NCBI RefSeq assembly: GCF_022870885.1
Contig: NZ_CP091509.1
Span: 186,001 to 250,000, forward strand
Direction: 5' to 3'
DNA: 64,000 nucleotides
Source: Neisseria dumasiana
Lineage (GTDB): Bacteria > Pseudomonadota > Gammaproteobacteria > Burkholderiales > Neisseriaceae
Shown here: one piece after another, positions 1 through 8,996 of the stretch
Layout: every line of letters begins with the position of its first letter
Numbering within the stretch: the first letter of the stretch is position 1
Made by a program: the position numbers and the translations under genes
Notes under the pieces: model-generated
Database searches by the model: none
The model's input: only the letters and a program-made list of their open reading frames with translations
What the model was told of the DNA's origin: nothing

Positions 1-1506
1 GATGGTGAGGATTTTGAAGGCGTTGATCAGCTCGCTGCATACTTCGTGCAGGCTCGCGTCTTGGCCTTCTTGTTTGGCCAATTCCCACGGTTTGTTGGCA
101 TCGACGTATTCGTTTACTGCGTCGGCCAGCGCCATGATTTCCCGCAGGGCTTTGGCGTATTCGCGGTGTTCGAAATCGGCGGCGATGTTGTCGCGCTCGG
201 CGGCGAGTTTTTGTACCAATTCGCTGCCTGAAACGTCTTTCAGACGGCCTTCAAAGCGTTTGGCGATAAAGCCTGCGGCGCGGGCGGCGATGTTGACGTA
301 TTTGCCGACCAAATCGCTGTTGACGCGGGCGATGAAGTCGTTCAGGTTCAAGTCGATGTCTTCGATTTTGCTGTTGAGTTTGGCGGCGATGTAGTAGCGC
401 ATCCATTCGGGGTTGAGGCCGCCGTCGAGGTAGGATTTGGCGGTGATGAAGGTGCCGCGCGATTTGGACATTTTTTGGCCGTCGACGGTTAAAAAGCCGT
501 GGGCGAACACGCCGGTGGGGGCGCGGTGGCCGCTGAATTTGAGCATGGCGGGCCAAAACAGGGCGTGGAAGTAGAGAATGTCTTTGCCGATGAAGTGATA
601 CATCTCGGTTTGGCTGCCGGCTTGGAAATATTCGTCGTAATTCAGGCCGGTGCGGTCGCACAGGTTTTTGAACGAGGCCATGTAGCCGACGGGCGCGTCG
701 AGCCAAACGTAGAAATATTTGCCGGGCGCGCCAGGGATTTCGAAGCCGAAATAAGGTGCGTCGCGGCTGATGTCCCAATCGGAAAGGGTGGTTTCGCCGT
801 TTTCTCCGCCACCCAGCCATTCGTTCATTTTGTTGAGGGCTTCGGCTTGCAGGTGCGGCTGGGTACGGCCGTCTGAAAGCTCAGTGCTGCCTGAAGTCCA
901 TTCTTTCAGGTAGTCGGCGCACTCGCCGAGCTTGAAGAAGAAGTGTTCGGATTCTTTCAGCACGGGGGTGGCGCCGGATACGGCGGAATAGGGGTTGATC
1001 AGCTCGGTGGGCGAGTAGGTGGTGCCGCACGATTCGCAGTTGTCGCCGTATTGGTCTTTGGCGTGGCATTTGGGGCATTCGCCTTTCACGAAGCGGTCGG
1101 GCAGGAACATGTTTTTTTCGGGGTCGAACAGCTGCTCGATCACGCGGCTTTCGATTTTGCCGTTGGCTTTGAGGGCAAGGTAGATTTGTTCGGAAAGCTG
1201 TTTGTTTTCAGGCGAATGGGTGCTGTAATAGTTGTCGTAGCCGATGTGGAAGCCGGTAAAGTCGGCCAAATGCTCTTCGCGCACTTTGGCAATCATGTCT
1301 TCGGGCTTGATGCCTTGTTTTTGGGCGGCCAGCATCACGGGCGTACCGTGGGTGTCGTCGGCGCAGCAGTAATGGCATTGGTGGCCGCGCAGTTTTTGAA
1401 AGCGCACCCAGATGTCGGTTTGGATGTGCTCGACCATGTGGCCTAAGTGGATGCTGCCGTTGGCATACGGCAGGGCGGAGGTAACGAGGATTTTGCGTTG
1501 GGTCAT
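1..1506 (-). CDS. metG: Methionyl-tRNA synthetase (C-terminal part outside window)
   Basis: Class I aminoacyl-tRNA synthetase that charges tRNA-Met, including the initiator. The reverse-strand translation starts [20 protein letters not shown], with the HIGH-like motif HLGH just after it, and continues through a zinc-binding knuckle with CPKC and CESC pairs and the KMSKS motif (GQKMSKSRG). About 501 codons are visible and the frame is still open at the window edge, so the anticodon-binding remainder and any C-terminal tRNA-binding domain lie outside. An uptake sequence lies inside the gene near 868 and is read as coding (...LSDGR...). The gene is transcribed away from tldD. Identification is by motif and whole-protein recognition and is secure. 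Confidence 0.97.
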   Translation of the reverse strand, partial: MTQRKILVTSALPYANGSIHLGHMVEHIQTDIWVRFQKLRGHQCHYCCADDTHGTPVMLAAQKQGIKPEDMIAKVREEHLADFTGFHIGYDNYYSTHSPENKQLSEQIYLALKANGKIESRVIEQLFDPEKNMFLPDRFVKGECPKCHAKDQYGDNCESCGTTYSPTELINPYSAVSGATPVLKESEHFFFKLGECADYLKEWTSGSTELSDGRTQPHLQAEALNKMNEWLGGGENGETTLSDWDISRDAPYFGFEIPGAPGKYFYVWLDAPVGYMASFKNLCDRTGLNYDEYFQAGSQTEMYHFIGKDILYFHALFWPAMLKFSGHRAPTGVFAHGFLTVDGQKMSKSRGTFITAKSYLDGGLNPEWMRYYIAAKLNSKIEDIDLNLNDFIARVNSDLVGKYVNIAARAAGFIAKRFEGRLKDVSGSELVQKLAAERDNIAADFEHREYAKALREIMALADAVNEYVDANKPWELAKQEGQDASLHEVCSELINAFKILTI

Positions 1507-1565
1507 GGTTGGTGTTCGATAAACGGAAAACTAAAGTGGTGAATTATAGCGTATAAAACGTATAT

Positions 1566-1621
1566 AGGCCGTCTGAAAGCGTGGGTGGGATGAAAGCGGG
1601 GAGCAGGTTTTCAGACGGCCT
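1566..1621. terminator. Inverted DNA-uptake-sequence pair
   Basis: Two copies of GCCGTCTGAAA face each other with about 30 nt between them, just upstream of metG. Pairs of this kind act as transcription terminators in Neisseria. On the minus strand it lies between the candidate small-RNA terminator and metG and could act as a second stop. Confidence 0.5.
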
Positions 1622-1649
1622 CAAGAGCAGGAAGTATTTGGAAGCACCA

Positions 1650-1835
1650 ATCTAAAACACCGAACCGCTGCATCAGGGCAGCGGTTCGGTGTTTCGGTTT
1701 TGAGTATTTGATGTAAAGGGAACTGTATATCTCGTATATGCGCACTCCGGTAAGAAAGAGGGAATAAAAAGAAACAATCTCTTCAGGTGTTTAATGGACC
1801 CGGCATTTAGGATGTCTGCCAAGTGTCTTTATTCT
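1650..1835 (-). ncRNA. Candidate Fur-regulated small RNA (NrrF-like by layout)
   Basis: No convincing reading frame lies here. On the minus strand a Fur-like A/T box (1845-1866) is followed by about 180 nt. That stretch ends in a perfect 17-bp stem at 1655-1671/1678-1694 with a 6-nt loop, and the stem runs directly into TTTT, a textbook intrinsic terminator. The predicted transcript has pyrimidine-rich stretches (CCCTCTTTCTT, TTCCCTTT) that could pair with Shine-Dalgarno regions. In meningococcus the Fur-repressed small RNA NrrF has this general arrangement. I infer a relative from layout only; I cannot confirm sequence homology. The start point is approximate. Confidence 0.45.
1655..1694 (-). 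terminator. Strong intrinsic terminator, 17-bp stem
   Basis: A perfect inverted repeat of CACCGAACCGCTGC with a 6-nt loop, flanked by AAA/TTT pairs. On the minus strand the 3' arm continues as T-rich sequence. There is no protein-coding gene directly upstream on either strand, which is why a non-coding transcript is proposed. Confidence 0.7.
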
Positions 1836-1844
1836 GCACTAAAC

Positions 1845-1866
1845 AATAATAATTATCAATAATAAA
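1845..1866. promoter_or_regulatory. Fur-box-like sequence
   Basis: The plus strand reads AACAATAATAATTATCAATA. In reverse it contains GATAAT followed by TATTATTG, close to the repeated NATWAT hexamers of Fur boxes. It lies upstream of the small-RNA candidate on the minus strand. It is A/T-rich and not a full 19-bp match, so this is a moderate call. Confidence 0.35.
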
Positions 1867-2204
1867 AACCAAGAAAATTAATTAACTTTTATAACATAAT
1901 GAAAATAAAAGAAATTAATTTCAAACTTAGCCTAAAGCAGGTTGCCGTCAAGCACGATATATATCCGGATGTTTCTCAATCCACCCCATAGCCGAAAGCA
2001 ACAGCCGTATCAAGCCGCCGCCAAATCCCTTATAATTTTGATACAAAACGATACTTGCCGCCCTATGCAGGCCGTCTGAAACCTTTATTTTATATTTAAA
2101 TATGACTAAGGCAGCCCCATATCAGGCTTCGGCACCAGTTTAGCCGTATTCTTTTTTATCGACCGATGCCGTCTGAAAAGCATCGCACAACCCGATCGAA
2201 TTAT

Positions 2205-3647
2205 ATGTTCCACACTTATCAAACCGTACAACGCGACTTACTCGAAGCCAACCGATTGTCGCCCGAAATCCTGTCTCAAAGCTTGAGCATCATCGGCAAC
2301 CATCATGTGGATTATGCCGATATTTACTGCCAACGCACCGCGTTTGAAAGCTGGCATCTCGAAGAAGGCATGGTGAAATCGGGCAGCTTTCAAATTGATC
2401 AAGGCGTAGGCGTGCGTGCCGTTTCGGGCGACAAAACCGCTTTTGCCTATGCCGACAGCCTCGATGCCGCCTCTATCAACCGCTCCGCCCAAGCCGTGCG
2501 TGCCATCGGAGCGGCCGGCCAACACGCATCGGTGCCGGTGGCTGCCGCCCACCACGGCAAAAACGTACACGCAGCCGTTAACCCGATTATCGGTTTGGAT
2601 TCGGCGGCCAAAGTGGCTTTGCTCAATAAAGTGGAAGCACTCGCCAAAGCCGCCGACCCGCGCATCGTGCAGGTGATGGCAGGTCTGACTTGCGAATACG
2701 ACATGATTTATCTTGCCCGTTTAGACGGCAGACACGCCGCCGACATCCGCCCGATGGTGCGCCTGAATGTAACCGTGATCGCCAAGCAGGGCGACCGCCG
2801 CGAACAAGGCAGCGCAGGCGGCGGCGGGCGTTACAGCTTGGATTATTTCGACGAAAACCGCGTCGGCCAATATGTTCAAGCCGCCGTAAAACAGGCACTG
2901 ACCAATCTCGAATCCCGCCCCGCCCCCGCAGGCGCCATGACGGTGGTGCTGGGCAACGGCTGGCCGGGCGTGCTGCTACACGAAGCGGTGGGGCACGGCT
3001 TGGAAGGCGATTTCAACCGCAAAGAAACCAGCGCATTTGCCGGAAGAATCGGCGAACGCGTGGCGGCCAAAGGGGTAACGGTTGTCGATCAAGGCGATAT
3101 TGCCGACCGCCGCGGCTCGCTCAACATCGACGACGAAGGCAACGAAACCCGCCGCACCGTGCTGATTGAAGACGGCATTCTCACCGGCTATCTTCAAGAC
3201 GAAACCAACGCACGCCTGATGGGCGTATCGGTTACCGGCAACGGCCGCCGCGAAAGCTATTCGTCCACACCCATGCCGCGCATGACCAACACTTTTATGG
3301 AAAACGGCAGCTATGATCCCGAAGAAATCATTGCTTCTGTCGACAAAGGCATTTATGCGGTGAACTTCGGCGGCGGTCAGGTAGATATTACCAGCGGCAA
3401 ATTTGTATTCAGCGCATCCGAAGCGTGGTGGGTGGAAAACGGCAAGCTGCAATACCCCGTAAAAGGGGCAACCATTATCGGCAACGGCCCCGAAGTGCTG
3501 AAACACGTTTCGATGATCGGCAACGACACCGCGCTCGACACCGGCGTGGGCGTGTGCGGCAAAGAAGGCCAAAGCGTACCTGTTGGCGTCGGCCAGCCGA
3601 CTCTGCGGATTGATGCGGGATTAACGGTGGGCGGCAGCGAAGTGTAA
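2205..3647 (+). CDS. tldD: TldD metalloprotease subunit
   Basis: TldD, together with TldE/PmbA, forms a zinc metalloprotease that degrades unfolded peptides and processes modified peptides. The protein is 480 aa, the usual family length. The metal site HEAVGHGLEGD lies at about residues 259-269, and the C-terminal half has the family's glycine-rich, TNTFMENG-type sequence. I chose the ATG at 2205 (MFHTYQ...). An in-frame ATG at 2166 is part of an AT-type DNA uptake sequence (ATGCCGTCTGAA) and has no plausible ribosome site. The partner gene tldE is not in this window. Downstream begins the insertion-sequence island. Confidence 0.95.
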   Translation: MFHTYQTVQRDLLEANRLSPEILSQSLSIIGNHHVDYADIYCQRTAFESWHLEEGMVKSGSFQIDQGVGVRAVSGDKTAFAYADSLDAASINRSAQAVRAIGAAGQHASVPVAAAHHGKNVHAAVNPIIGLDSAAKVALLNKVEALAKAADPRIVQVMAGLTCEYDMIYLARLDGRHAADIRPMVRLNVTVIAKQGDRREQGSAGGGGRYSLDYFDENRVGQYVQAAVKQALTNLESRPAPAGAMTVVLGNGWPGVLLHEAVGHGLEGDFNRKETSAFAGRIGERVAAKGVTVVDQGDIADRRGSLNIDDEGNETRRTVLIEDGILTGYLQDETNARLMGVSVTGNGRRESYSSTPMPRMTNTFMENGSYDPEEIIASVDKGIYAVNFGGGQVDITSGKFVFSASEAWWVENGKLQYPVKGATIIGNGPEVLKHVSMIGNDTALDTGVGVCGKEGQSVPVGVGQPTLRIDAGLTVGGSEV

Positions 3648-3688
3648 TACGCCGCAACTTCCAACGTTTTACAACCGGCAATCAGGCC

Positions 3689-3705
3689 GAGACCTTTGCA
3701 AAACC
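3689..3705 (+). repeat. Solo left end of an IS1106-like element
   Basis: GAGACCTTTGCAAAACC is identical to the left end of the adjacent IS at 3735 and sits 46 bp before it, also preceded by AGGCC. It looks like a remnant of an earlier insertion of the same element. Confidence 0.55.
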
Positions 3706-3734
3706 TTGCGTCTGCGGCTTTTAGAGTGAAGGCC

Positions 3735-4957
3735 GAGACCTTTGCAAAACCCTCAAAAATCCTCTAAATTCCCACTTACATCAAACTCCGGGAATTTAGA
3801 GAATTTTGTTCATGAGCAGCTTTTTACACACCGACGCCCTCCACCACATCGAAAAACATCTTGACCGCTTCCCACTCATCAAACTCGACCGTATTCTTGA
3901 CCGGACACCCATCGAACAATACCTCGCCGGCCGCAAAACCCGCTACGTGCGCGACAACGGCGGCCGTCCCGCTTATCCCCTGTTATCTATGTTCAAAGCC
4001 GTCCTGCTCGGCCAATGGCACAGCCTCTCCGACCCCGAACTCGAATACAGCCTCATCACCCGCATCGATTTCCAACTCTTCTGCCGCTTCGACGACTTCC
4101 GCATTCCCGACCACGGCACCCTTTGCCGTTTCCGCAACCGGCTGGCACAAGACAACACCTTGGCCGAACTACTGGATCTGATTAACCGCCAACTGACTGA
4201 CAAGGGCTTAAAAGTAGAGAAAGCATCCGCCGCCATCGTTGACGCCACCATTATTCAGACGGCCGGCGGCAAACAGCGTCAGGCCATAGAAGTGGATGAC
4301 GAAGGCGTTGTCTGTGGCGAAACCACTCCCGGCAAAGACCCGGATGCTGGGTGGATCAAAAAATACGGCCGCTTCCATCCGGGCTACAAACAACACACCC
4401 GCACCGATGCGGACGGCTATATCGAGAAACTGCACATCACCCCGGCCAATGCTCATGAGTGCAAACACCTGCTGCCATTACCGGCGGACATCGCAGAAGG
4501 CAGCACCGTCTATGCGGATAAAGGCTACGACAGCCGGGAGAACCGACAACATTTGGCAGCGTGCGGCTTGAAAGACGGCATCATGCAAAAAGCACACCGT
4601 GGCTGCCCGTTAAGTCAAGAGCAGAAAATCCGCAACGGCCGGCTGGCGAAAGTGCGCTATGTGGTGGAACAAAGCTTTGGTACGTTGCACCGCAAATTCC
4701 GCTATGGCCGGGCAGCCTAATTTTGGGTTGGGCAAAGTGAGGGCGCAAAGCCACCTGAAGGCGATGTGTGTGAACCTGTTGAAGGCGGCCAACAGGATAG
4801 GTGTGCCTGTTGCTGCCTGAACAGGCAGGCAGTGCCTCATAATGAGGCACTTTAAGGGGACTTTAGGAGTGGTTTGCCTGCTTTTTACGCAAAAACAGCC
4901 GGAACATGATGAAGAATGTTCCGGCTGTTTGTTGGCGTGGGGTTTTGCAAAGGTCTC
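3735..4957 (+). mobile_element. IS5-family insertion sequence, IS1106-like
   Basis: Bounded by inverted ends GAGACCTTTGCAAAACC (3735-3751) and GGTTTTGCAAAGGTCTC (4941-4957), the ends known from neisserial IS1106. It encodes one transposase, which is frameshifted. Both junctions carry AGGCC outside the element, and on the right this continues into an uptake sequence (AGGCCGTCTGA), so the element appears to have landed inside a DNA uptake sequence. Confidence 0.85.
3812..4820 (+). pseudogene. IS5-family transposase, frameshifted near the C-terminus
   Basis: DDE transposase of the IS5 family, very similar to that of IS1106. Recognisable blocks are GRPAYPLLSMFKAVLLGQWH, IVDATIIQTAGGKQRQAIEV, YADKGYDSRENR and RYVVEQSFGTLHRKFRY. 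The frame stops at 4720 after FRYGRAA. The expected continuation (YFGLGKVRAQSHLKAMCVNL...) is present in another frame up to 4820. One extra A around 4713-4720 (CCTAATTTTGGG where CCTATTTTGGG is expected) explains the break. The last ~35 residues are therefore lost and the copy is probably inactive. The start is the ATG at 3812; a TTG two codons earlier is not needed. Confidence 0.85.
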
Positions 4958-5027
4958 AGGCCGTCTGATATTGAACTGCACTCCAAAAGTTGGACACCCC
5001 TCCAACTTAAAAAGGTGCAGTTTTCTT

Positions 5028-5381
5028 ATGTCCAAATATACACCAGACTTCAAATACCGAGCCGTACTCCATTATCACCAAGTGCGCAGCCAACAGCGCA
5101 CCGCAGAGCACCTCAACGTCTCGCGCACACACCTGCGCCGTTGGATAGCCGCCTATCGGCAAGGCGGCATCGCCGCACTGCAACACCCTCAGGCGCACTC
5201 CATGAAAACCAAACGCAAAAACCCGTTTATCGTCGACAAGCCCGACCATGAAAAAACCCAGGCAGAGCTGATTGAAGAACTGCGCTATATGCGTGCGGAG
5301 AACGACTACCTAAAGCACATGAAAGCCTTCAACGAAAAGGAAGAGAACGCCGCCAAAGCTGCGAAACCGTTCAAAAATTGA
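5028..5381 (+). CDS. IS3-family OrfA (helix-turn-helix protein)
   Basis: 117-aa transposase subunit A. The N-terminal helix-turn-helix (YRAVLHYHQVRSQQRTAEHL ... SRTHLRRWIAAYRQGG) binds the IS ends. A coiled-coil stretch (QAELIEELRYMRAENDYLKH) precedes the lysine-rich end. The gene stops within an A-run (CAAAAATTGA), and the downstream orfB frame is reached by a -1 shift there, as expected for programmed frameshifting in this family. The ATG at 5028 is chosen because translation begins MSKYTPDFKY, the family's usual start. Confidence 0.85.
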   Translation: MSKYTPDFKYRAVLHYHQVRSQQRTAEHLNVSRTHLRRWIAAYRQGGIAALQHPQAHSMKTKRKNPFIVDKPDHEKTQAELIEELRYMRAENDYLKHMKAFNEKEENAAKAAKPFKN

Positions 5382-6177
5382 GGGCGAAACACCCGCTGAA
5401 ATATCTACTGCACAGTGCCGGCATCCCCAAAAGCAGTTCCATTACCATATCGGCAAACCCGACCCCGATGCTGCGGCCAAAACCGCAGTGAGCGAAGTAT
5501 ACCGTCAACACAAAGGCCGCTACGGCCAACGGCGGATTGCCGCCGTATTGTCGTGGAACAAAAAGAAAGTCGGGCGCATTATGGGTTTATTGGGGTTGAA
5601 AGCCAAAGTCCGCAACAAAAGAACCTACCGCCCGCAGGCCATAGGGGAAGTTTCGGCAAACATTCTCAATCGCGAATTTAATGCCGTCAAATCGCAAGAT
5701 AAGTGGTTGACCGATGTGACCGGGTTTAAATGCACAGACGGCAAACTGTACTTATCGCCGATATTGGATGTGTTCAATCGCGAGATTGTGGCCCATTCTT
5801 TAAGCCGCAGAGCAAACGGTGACATGGTAACGCAAATGCTGGATAACGCATTCGGCCGTCTGAAAGGGGCAACACCGCTGCCGCATTCCGACCAAGGCGT
5901 ACTGTATCGCACCGGTGCTTATCGGGCGAAATTGGCTGAGAACGGGATTGTGCAAAGCATGTCGCGCAAAGGCAACTGCCGGGACAATGCGCCGATGGAG
6001 AGTTTCTTCGGCACATTGAAAACGGAAAGCTTCTATGAAGAAGGTGGGCTATCGGTGGCAGAGCTGACAACGGTGATCAATGATTACATCCATTACTACA
6101 ATCATGAACGTATTAGTTTAAACTTAAAAAAGCTGAGCCCTGTGGCCTACAGAACTCAGCTTGAAGAGGCTGTTTGA
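5378..6177 (+). pseudogene. IS3-family OrfB transposase, one-base deletion
   Basis: Integrase-core (DDE) half of the transposase. Catalytic context is visible as WLTDVTGF, SPILDVFNREIV, HSDQG and a final glutamate in NAPMESFFGTLK. The frame opens around 5378 (LRAKHPLKYLLHSAGIPKSS) and is then lost. The rest of the protein from about 5445 (VYRQHKGRYGQRR onward) is in the next frame. One missing T in the FHYHIGKPD segment near 5440 accounts for this. The visible 229-aa downstream frame lacks a proper start, so the element is probably non-autonomous now. Confidence 0.8.
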
Positions 6178-6237
6178 GAAACATTCTTAACTTGTCCAAG
6201 GATTGGGGGACAGTTCACTTTTTTTCAGACGGCAGCG

Positions 6238-7310
6238 GATTCAAATTTGAAGTGCAACTTTCCACAACAGAAAAAGGCCAGTATGCGGTAGCATACGGCC
6301 TTTCCTGCAAGAAAGATTGCATATGAGCTACACACAACTGACCCAAGACGAACGATACCACATCCAATACCTGTCCCGCCACCACAGCATCAGCGAAATC
6401 GCCAAACGGCTTAACCGCCATAAAAGCACCATCAGCCGCGAAATCAAACGGCACTGCCCACAAGGGCAGCAATACAGTGCCGAAAAAGCCCAACAGCAAA
6501 GCCGGCTTACCAAGCAGCGCAAAAGAAAGCCCTATAAGCTCCATTCGCAGCTGATCCAACACATCGCTACCCTCATCCGCCGCAAACTCAGCCCCGAGCA
6601 AGTGTGTGCCTATTTGCACAAACACCACCAAATCACACTCCACCACAGCACCGTCTATAACTATCTGCGCGACGACAAAAGCAACGGCGGCACTTTGTGG
6701 CAGCACCTCAGAATATGCAGCAAATCCTACCGTAAACGTTACGGCAGCACATGGAGCAGAGGCAAAGTACCCGACCGCATAGGCATTGAAAACCGACCCG
6801 CCATCGTCGACGAAAAATCCCGTATAGGCGACTGGGAAGCCGACACCATCGTCGGCAAAGATCAGAAAAGCGCATTATTGACACCGGTCGAACGGGTTAC
6901 CCGCTACACCATTATCTGCAAATTGAAGAACTTCAAAGCCCAAGATACGGCCAATGCCGTCATTCGGGCGCTGAGGGCGCATAAAGACAGGGTGCACACC
7001 ATCACCATGGATAACGGCAAAGAATTCTACCGCCACACCCGAATAGCCAAAGCATTGGCGGCTGAAACCTATTTCTGCCGTCCTTACCGTTCTTGGGAAA
7101 AGGCGCTGAATGAAAACACCAACGGACTCATCCGCCAATACTTCCCCAAACAAACGGATTTCCGCAACATTAGTGAGCGGGAAATACGCAGGGTTCAGGA
7201 TGAGCTGAACCACCGGCCAAGAAAAACACTTGGCTATGAAACGCCAAGTGTTCTATTCTTGAATCTGTTCCAACCACTACTGCCTGAGTGTTGCATTTGA
7301 AATTCGAATC
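6238..7310 (+). mobile_element. IS1655 (IS30 family), apparently intact
   Basis: Ends GATTCAAATTTGAAGTGCAA (6238-6257) and its imperfect inverse at 7291-7310 enclose one full transposase gene. A hairpin just inside the left end (about 6274-6304, AAAGGCC...GGCCTTT) could shield the transposase from outside transcription. Its right end abuts an IS481-type fragment directly. Confidence 0.85.
6323..7300 (+). CDS. IS1655-type IS30-family transposase
   Basis: 325-aa IS30-family transposase, closely resembling the meningococcal IS1655 enzyme. The N-terminal helix-turn-helix is YTQLTQDERYHIQYLSRHHS ... RHKSTISREIKRH. The catalytic core shows GDWEADTIVG, the TMDNGKEF block and the final glutamate in the NENTNGLIRQYFPK segment, and the family tail NHRPRKTLGYETP follows. 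The start is the ATG at 6323 (MSYTQLTQ). The coding sequence ends inside the right inverted repeat. No frameshift is visible, so this may be the one active element in the island. Confidence 0.9.
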   Translation: MSYTQLTQDERYHIQYLSRHHSISEIAKRLNRHKSTISREIKRHCPQGQQYSAEKAQQQSRLTKQRKRKPYKLHSQLIQHIATLIRRKLSPEQVCAYLHKHHQITLHHSTVYNYLRDDKSNGGTLWQHLRICSKSYRKRYGSTWSRGKVPDRIGIENRPAIVDEKSRIGDWEADTIVGKDQKSALLTPVERVTRYTIICKLKNFKAQDTANAVIRALRAHKDRVHTITMDNGKEFYRHTRIAKALAAETYFCRPYRSWEKALNENTNGLIRQYFPKQTDFRNISEREIRRVQDELNHRPRKTLGYETPSVLFLNLFQPLLPECCI

Positions 7311-7976
7311 TAAGCTCGTCTTAAGCTGCCCGTCCCGCAAAAAAGCACCAATAACCGCTTCAAACAAGCCAAATACGGTATGAAGCGCCCGGCCAAGGCG
7401 GAGCGGGAAATTGAAGAGATGTTGAAAAAGCAAGCACGCCGCTACAACAAATCCTATCCCGGAGAAATGGTGCATTTTGATACCAAGCGGCTACCCGGGC
7501 TGAAAAACCAAACCGTCGCCGACCCCTTCGAATACTTGTTTGTCGCCATTGACGACTATTCCCGCGAGCTGTATGCGGCCATCCTGCCTGACCGCACCGC
7601 TGCCGGTGCGGCTAAGTTTCTGCTGCGTGATGTGATTGACTGTTGCCCGTACACCGTGGAGTGTGCCTATTCGGATAACGGTGTCGGGTACAAGGGAAAT
7701 GCATCCCACCCGTTCAGTGTGGTCTGCTGCCAAAACAACATTGTGCAAAAGTTTACCCGCATTGCCCGCCCACAGACCAATGGTAAGGCGGAGCGCGTTA
7801 TCCGTACACTGATGGAGATGTGGCATGACAAGCAAACTTTTGCCGATGCACAACAACGTTGTAGAGATTTGCGTCGGTTTGTGAATTTCTACAATACGGT
7901 TAAACCTCACAGCAGCCTGAAAGGTAATACGCCTTTTGAAGTTTTGGAGACCTACTTTACTCAACCTGTTGTGTAA
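7311..7976 (+). pseudogene. IS481-type transposase, 5' part missing
   Basis: The open frame (from about 7314, starting directly after the IS1655 right end) encodes roughly 220 aa of an integrase-core transposase. It carries VHFDTKRLPG, VAIDDYSRELY, YSDNGVGY and ARPQTNGKAERVIRTL, so the DDE residues survive. The N-terminal DNA-binding third is absent. Insertion of IS1655 or a linked deletion probably removed it. The first ATG is at 7380, but the homologous sequence extends upstream of it, so 7380 is not a true start. Confidence 0.75.
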
Positions 7977-8054
7977 ACAACGCGGTTATTTCTTACAGTT
8001 AAGGCGTGCGGGCAACAAGCAATATAGAAATATGCCGCAGATGGGGCAAAGGTT

Positions 8055-8726
8055 TCATGCTGTTTTTTTGGGAACCAGCCAGCCGACGCCGCGGACGTTT
8101 TTGATGCTGTCGTGCCCGAGTTTTTTGCGCAGGGCGTGAATCAGGTAATCGACGGCGTTGCTTTCCGGCTCTTCACCCCATGCGTAAACTTTGTCTTCCA
8201 GATCGTTGCGGGAAAGAATGGTGCCGGGGTGCTGCATCAGGGCATGAAGAATGGCAAATTCGCGGTTGGAAAGTAGGATGTTTTCGCCGTTGTCGTGGCG
8301 GCGGACATAATAGGTGGAGGGGTCAAGGCTGAGTACGCCGTTGTCGAGCATATTGACGGCGCTGCCGCCGCTGCGCCGCAGCACGGCGCGGATGCGGGCA
8401 AGCACTTCGGACATATCGAAAGGTTTGATGATGTAGTCGTCGGCACCGTTATCCAAACCGGATAAGCGGGATTGGATGTCGTCGCGGGCGGTAAGGATTA
8501 ACACAGGCACGGTAAGGCCGCGGGAGCGGATGCCGGCAAGCACTTGCAGGCCGTCTTTTTGCGGCAGACCCAAATCGAGTAAAACGACATCGTAGGGTTG
8601 GGCGGTTAAGGTGTCGATGGCGGTTTTGCCGTCTTTCACCCAATCTACGGTATAACGGTTGTCTTTCAGGCTGCCTTCTACGGCGCGCCCGATCATGTTG
8701 TCGTCTTCTACCAAGAGTATGCGCAT
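8055..8726 (-). CDS. misR: OmpR-family response regulator, MisR-like
   Basis: 223-aa two-component regulator. The receiver domain has acidic residues E7-D9, phosphoacceptor D51 (VVLLDLGLP), T79 and K101. The C-terminal winged-helix output domain ends VRGVGWLV. It belongs to the QseB/PmrA/MisR group; MisR of N. meningitidis controls envelope and capsule genes together with sensor kinase MisS. No kinase gene follows here: about 80 bp after the stop codon the IS481 fragment begins. A PepSY lipoprotein gene precedes it on the same strand, a common partner for such systems. The symbol is by similarity; orthology is likely but unproved. Confidence 0.8.
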   Translation of the reverse strand: MRILLVEDDNMIGRAVEGSLKDNRYTVDWVKDGKTAIDTLTAQPYDVVLLDLGLPQKDGLQVLAGIRSRGLTVPVLILTARDDIQSRLSGLDNGADDYIIKPFDMSEVLARIRAVLRRSGGSAVNMLDNGVLSLDPSTYYVRRHDNGENILLSNREFAILHALMQHPGTILSRNDLEDKVYAWGEEPESNAVDYLIHALRKKLGHDSIKNVRGVGWLVPKKTA

Positions 8727-8867
8727 GGATGTCTCCGCTGTGAAGATTAAGGCTGATACCTGTGCAAACTTGCTTTACTGCCTGCGGTGCATTTCTGCTT
8801 TGTTGCTCTGCCTGTTGCTCTGCGTTTTGAACTGTATCCGCACCCGGCAGGTTTGTATGTAAAGGTA

Positions 8868-8909
8868 TGAGGCCGTCTGAAAGGTTTCAGGTTTTTTCAG
8901 ACGGCCCGG
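8868..8909. terminator. Inverted uptake-sequence pair between PepSY gene and misR
   Basis: GAGGCCGTCTGAAA and TTTTTTCAGACGGCC face each other across about 14 nt. It would end the PepSY gene transcript before misR, suggesting misR has its own promoter. Confidence 0.55.
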
Positions 8910-8996
8910 ATGTTTCGCAAAACAGTGTTTGGCTTGTTTAAACGGTTATTCCGGCCGGGCTGTTTTGCGGAAACTTTGCCTGTGTGCCGTATCGTT

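Larger units (their letters stand above)
4972..6217 (+). mobile_element. IS3-family insertion sequence
   Basis: Imperfect 25-bp inverted ends (4972-4996 and 6193-6217) share TGAACTG at the tip and TTGGACA at the inner edge. It contains orfA and orfB in the usual -1 overlapping arrangement. The element is 1246 bp, typical for the family. I see no clear target duplication. It begins only 14 bp after the IS1106-like element ends. Confidence 0.85.

Noticed and set aside
2166..2204. Upstream ATG giving a 493-aa TldD
   Set aside because: The ATG is the first three bases of an uptake sequence, with no ribosome site; the 13 extra residues are not family-like.
2976..3572. 198-codon frame antisense to tldD
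   Set aside because: Overlaps a secure gene with family motifs; no ribosome site.
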